This document shows positions 6,845 to 8,065 of a stretch of DNA of 8,065 bases, in pieces. Position 1 is the stretch's first letter. The number at the start of each line of letters is the position of its first letter. The position numbers and the translations under genes were made by a program. Origin of the DNA: Frankiaceae bacterium (lineage in GTDB: Bacteria > Actinomycetota > Actinomycetes > JAFAQI01); NCBI GenBank assembly GCA_030840615.1, contig JAVEEE010000198.1:1-8065 (forward strand). The letters run 5' to 3'. Below the pieces are notes generated by a model, which saw only the letters and a list, made by a program, of their open reading frames with translations, had not been told where the DNA came from and made no database searches.

Positions 6845-7178
6845 CCTCGCGGTTCTTCAGTGCGTCGAGTGCCTCTGACAGGATCGCCTCACTGTCCTTG
6901 TCGTCACGCCGCTCGCGCACATAGGCGAGATGCGTCTTGTAAGGCTCGGTCTTCGGCGGCGCGGGCGGGTTGTTGCGATCGCGGTTGGCGGGAAACCCGC
7001 ACCGAGGGCAGTCCCAGAGCTCCGGTATCTCGGCGTCTTCCGCGAACGACGGCCGGCTCTCGTGCCCGTTGGCACACCAGAAGGCCACCCGCTGCCGCGG
7101 AGCTGACTCGCCGCGCTCGGCTTCGCCCATGGGGCCTGCCCCGACCCGGCTGCCGCGAATGGCGTTGCCACCTGGCAC
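6840..7178 (-). CDS. rbpA: RNA polymerase-binding protein RbpA
   Basis: RbpA binds RNA polymerase and the principal sigma factor (SigA/HrdB group), stabilising the holoenzyme and promoter opening; it occurs only in Actinobacteria. The product is 112 residues from GTG 7178, against 111 in Mycobacterium tuberculosis. Seen in order: the conserved N-terminal tail GNAIRGSRVGAGPMGEAERG (4-23), a core domain with CANGH (35-39) and CPRCG (57-61) whose C35, H39, C57 and C60 match the zinc-binding set, the basic linker KTEPYKTHLAYVRERR (76-91), and a helical C-terminus (about 92-112) that in homologues contacts sigma. GTG 7178 is fixed by a strong AAGGAG 6 nt upstream and by the start of conservation. 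The frame runs further upstream, but those residues look unrelated. It lies 50 bp downstream of secG and may be co-transcribed with it; I see no clear promoter of its own. Confidence 0.97.
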   Translation of the reverse strand: MPGGNAIRGSRVGAGPMGEAERGESAPRQRVAFWCANGHESRPSFAEDAEIPELWDCPRCGFPANRDRNNPPAPPKTEPYKTHLAYVRERRDDKDSEAILSEALDALKNREA

Positions 7179-7184
7179 GAGAGG

Positions 7185-7190
7185 CTCCTT
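7185..7190 (-). promoter_or_regulatory. Shine-Dalgarno site of rbpA
   Basis: On the minus strand AAGGAG stands 6 nt before GTG 7178. It is the strongest ribosome-binding site in the window and decides for the GTG start over longer in-frame alternatives. Confidence 0.8.
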
Positions 7191-7203
7191 GTTGCTAGGG
7201 AGA

Positions 7204-7229
7204 ACCCGTCGGATCCGTCTCGGCCGGGT
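7204..7229 (-). other. Small inverted repeats in the secG-rbpA gap
   Basis: The 50-bp gap between secG and rbpA contains arms ACCCG (7204-7208) and CGGGT (7225-7229) around a 16-nt centre with the 8-bp palindrome CGGATCCG (7210-7217). On the minus strand the structure is followed by TTCTCCC, so it could be a weak attenuating hairpin, a processing site or an operator. In DNA this GC-rich such short repeats are common. No recognisable -10/-35 or SigR-type promoter was found here. Confidence 0.25.
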
Positions 7230-7465
7230 CAGAGGCCGTGCTTGAGGACAAGACCCTCGGCGATGATCGAGGCAACCCACACGATGCCCGTGAAGATCGT
7301 GATGCGGTCGAGGTTCTTCTCCACCACCGAAGAACCGGACAGCGTCGAGGACACCCCGCCACCGAAGAGGTCGGACAGACCGCCGCCCTTGCCGCGGTGC
7401 AGCAGGATGAGCAGCACCATCACGACGCTTGTGATCAGCAGGATGATGGAGACGAGAACGGACAT
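7229..7465 (-). CDS. secG: Protein-export membrane protein SecG
   Basis: SecG is the small accessory subunit of the SecYEG translocon in the cytoplasmic membrane, where it aids SecA-driven protein export. The product is 78 residues from ATG 7465, a normal size. It shows two hydrophobic membrane segments (about residues 3-22 and 55-73) joined by a cytoplasmic loop with the family-typical glycine-rich stretch HRGKGGGLSDLFGGG (23-37) and a Ser/Thr/Gly-rich continuation. Longer in-frame starts up to 7600 lie inside the permease gene and would add a non-hydrophobic arginine/serine-rich extension, so they are rejected. Only four bases separate the start from the permease stop, and no well-spaced Shine-Dalgarno is seen, so its translation may be coupled to that gene. 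rbpA follows 50 bp downstream. Confidence 0.95.
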   Translation of the reverse strand: MSVLVSIILLITSVVMVLLILLHRGKGGGLSDLFGGGVSSTLSGSSVVEKNLDRITIFTGIVWVASIIAEGLVLKHGL

Positions 7466-7469
7466 CGAC

Positions 7470-8065
7470 CTAGTGTAGTCGCACCCGTGGATCGAGCACG
7501 GCATACAGGAGGTCGACGATGATGTTGGCGGTGATGATCGCCGCCGAGGCCAGAATCGTGATGCCGATGATGACCGGCAGATCCTGACGGTTGATCGCAT
7601 CGACCGCGGTGAACCCCAGGCCGGGCATGCTGAACACCTTCTCGGTGATGATCGCGCCGCCGACCAGGCTGCCGAGGTCGATGCCGAACTGGGTCACGAT
7701 CGGGGTCAGCGCCGCCCGCAGACCGTGCCTGAAGATGACCCGGCGCTCGGACAGTCCCTTGGCCCGGGCCGTACGGATGTAGTCCTCGCCGAGCACGTCG
7801 AGCATCGACCCGCGGGTCAGCCTCGTGTAAGCCGCGGCGGTGACGGAGGCGAGCGTGAACCAGGGCAGCAGCAGATGTCGGGCCCACTGCAACGGGTCCT
7901 GCGTGATGGGGATGTAGGAGCCGGCCGGGAACCAGGCCAGCCCCGCATCTTTCGTCAGGTGGTAGAAGAGGAACAGGAGCATGACGTAGCCGAGGACGAA
8001 CGTCGGCACCGAGTAGAAGACCAGCGCGGTGAGCGTGAAGCCGCGGTCCAGCAGGCTGCGCGGAC
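7470..8065 (-). CDS. ABC transporter permease, DppB/OppB type (5' end outside window)
   Basis: This is an inner-membrane permease of a binding-protein-dependent ABC importer of the dipeptide/oligopeptide/nickel class. The frame is open from the right edge to TAG 7472-7470, giving about 198 C-terminal residues of a protein that usually has 310-340. The visible part begins with SLLDRGFTLTALVFYSVPTF, typical of the family's central membrane segment. Further hydrophobic segments follow, then the EAA loop EDYIRTARAKGLSERRVIFR that docks the ATPase, the segment VGGAIITEKVFSMPGLG, a last membrane helix, and the usual family ending LDPRVRL. A GTG at 8009 is internal, not the start. Substrate cannot be assigned: peptide is the default, but family members also carry nickel, opines or sugars. 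The partner permease, ATPases and binding protein are not in the window; they must lie upstream (right of 8065) if present, since secG follows directly. Confidence 0.92.
   Translation of the reverse strand, partial: PRSLLDRGFTLTALVFYSVPTFVLGYVMLLFLFYHLTKDAGLAWFPAGSYIPITQDPLQWARHLLLPWFTLASVTAAAYTRLTRGSMLDVLGEDYIRTARAKGLSERRVIFRHGLRAALTPIVTQFGIDLGSLVGGAIITEKVFSMPGLGFTAVDAINRQDLPVIIGITILASAAIITANIIVDLLYAVLDPRVRLH

Noticed and set aside
7466..7600. N-terminal extension of secG into the permease gene
   Set aside because: It would place an Arg/Ser-rich stretch before a protein that normally begins directly with a membrane segment; ATG 7465 gives the standard 78-residue protein.

Overview
This window reads as chromosomal housekeeping DNA from a high-GC actinobacterium. 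Three things point there: uniformly G/C-rich third codon positions, an opcA gene directly behind zwf, and rbpA, an RNA-polymerase-binding protein gene restricted to Actinobacteria. I cannot name a genus from the sequence alone. I see no phage, transposon, CRISPR, tRNA or rRNA signal.

Positions 1-6818 (+ strand) hold the end of a tightly packed pentose-phosphate/upper glycolysis operon in the order tkt (3' end only) - tal - pgi - zwf - opcA - pgl. Gene junctions are 15 bp, a 4-bp GTGA overlap, 24 bp, direct abutment (TAGATG) and a 4-bp ATGA overlap, so the genes are almost certainly co-transcribed and partly translationally coupled. Together they cover entry of glucose-6-phosphate into the oxidative branch (Zwf with its assembly/activator protein OpcA, then Pgl), its interconversion with fructose-6-phosphate (Pgi), and the non-oxidative carbon shuffling (Tkt, Tal). 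gnd, rpe and rpi are not in the window. The operon promoter lies upstream of position 1.

Positions 6840-8065 (- strand) converge on that operon: rbpA, then secG upstream of it, then the C-terminal two thirds of a DppB/OppB-type ABC transporter permease running off the right edge. The pgl and rbpA stop codons are only 21 bp apart and sit in the arms of a small inverted repeat. There is no gene-free stretch longer than about 50 bp.

The window is mostly ordinary. The points worth a second look are these: (1) the Pgi has about 180 residues after its presumed catalytic lysine and resembles the Pgi half of fused transaldolase/phosphoglucose-isomerase proteins, while here tal and pgi are separate genes overlapping by 4 bp; (2) the zwf start region is a near-perfect 14-bp-period duplication that creates a 5-codon mini-ORF ending on the zwf start codon; (3) secG is preceded by a peptide-type ABC permease gene at 4 bp, rather than by the glycolytic gene (tpiA) often found there; (4) an inverted repeat spans the two convergent stop codons. 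I did not find a convincing undescribed system here.
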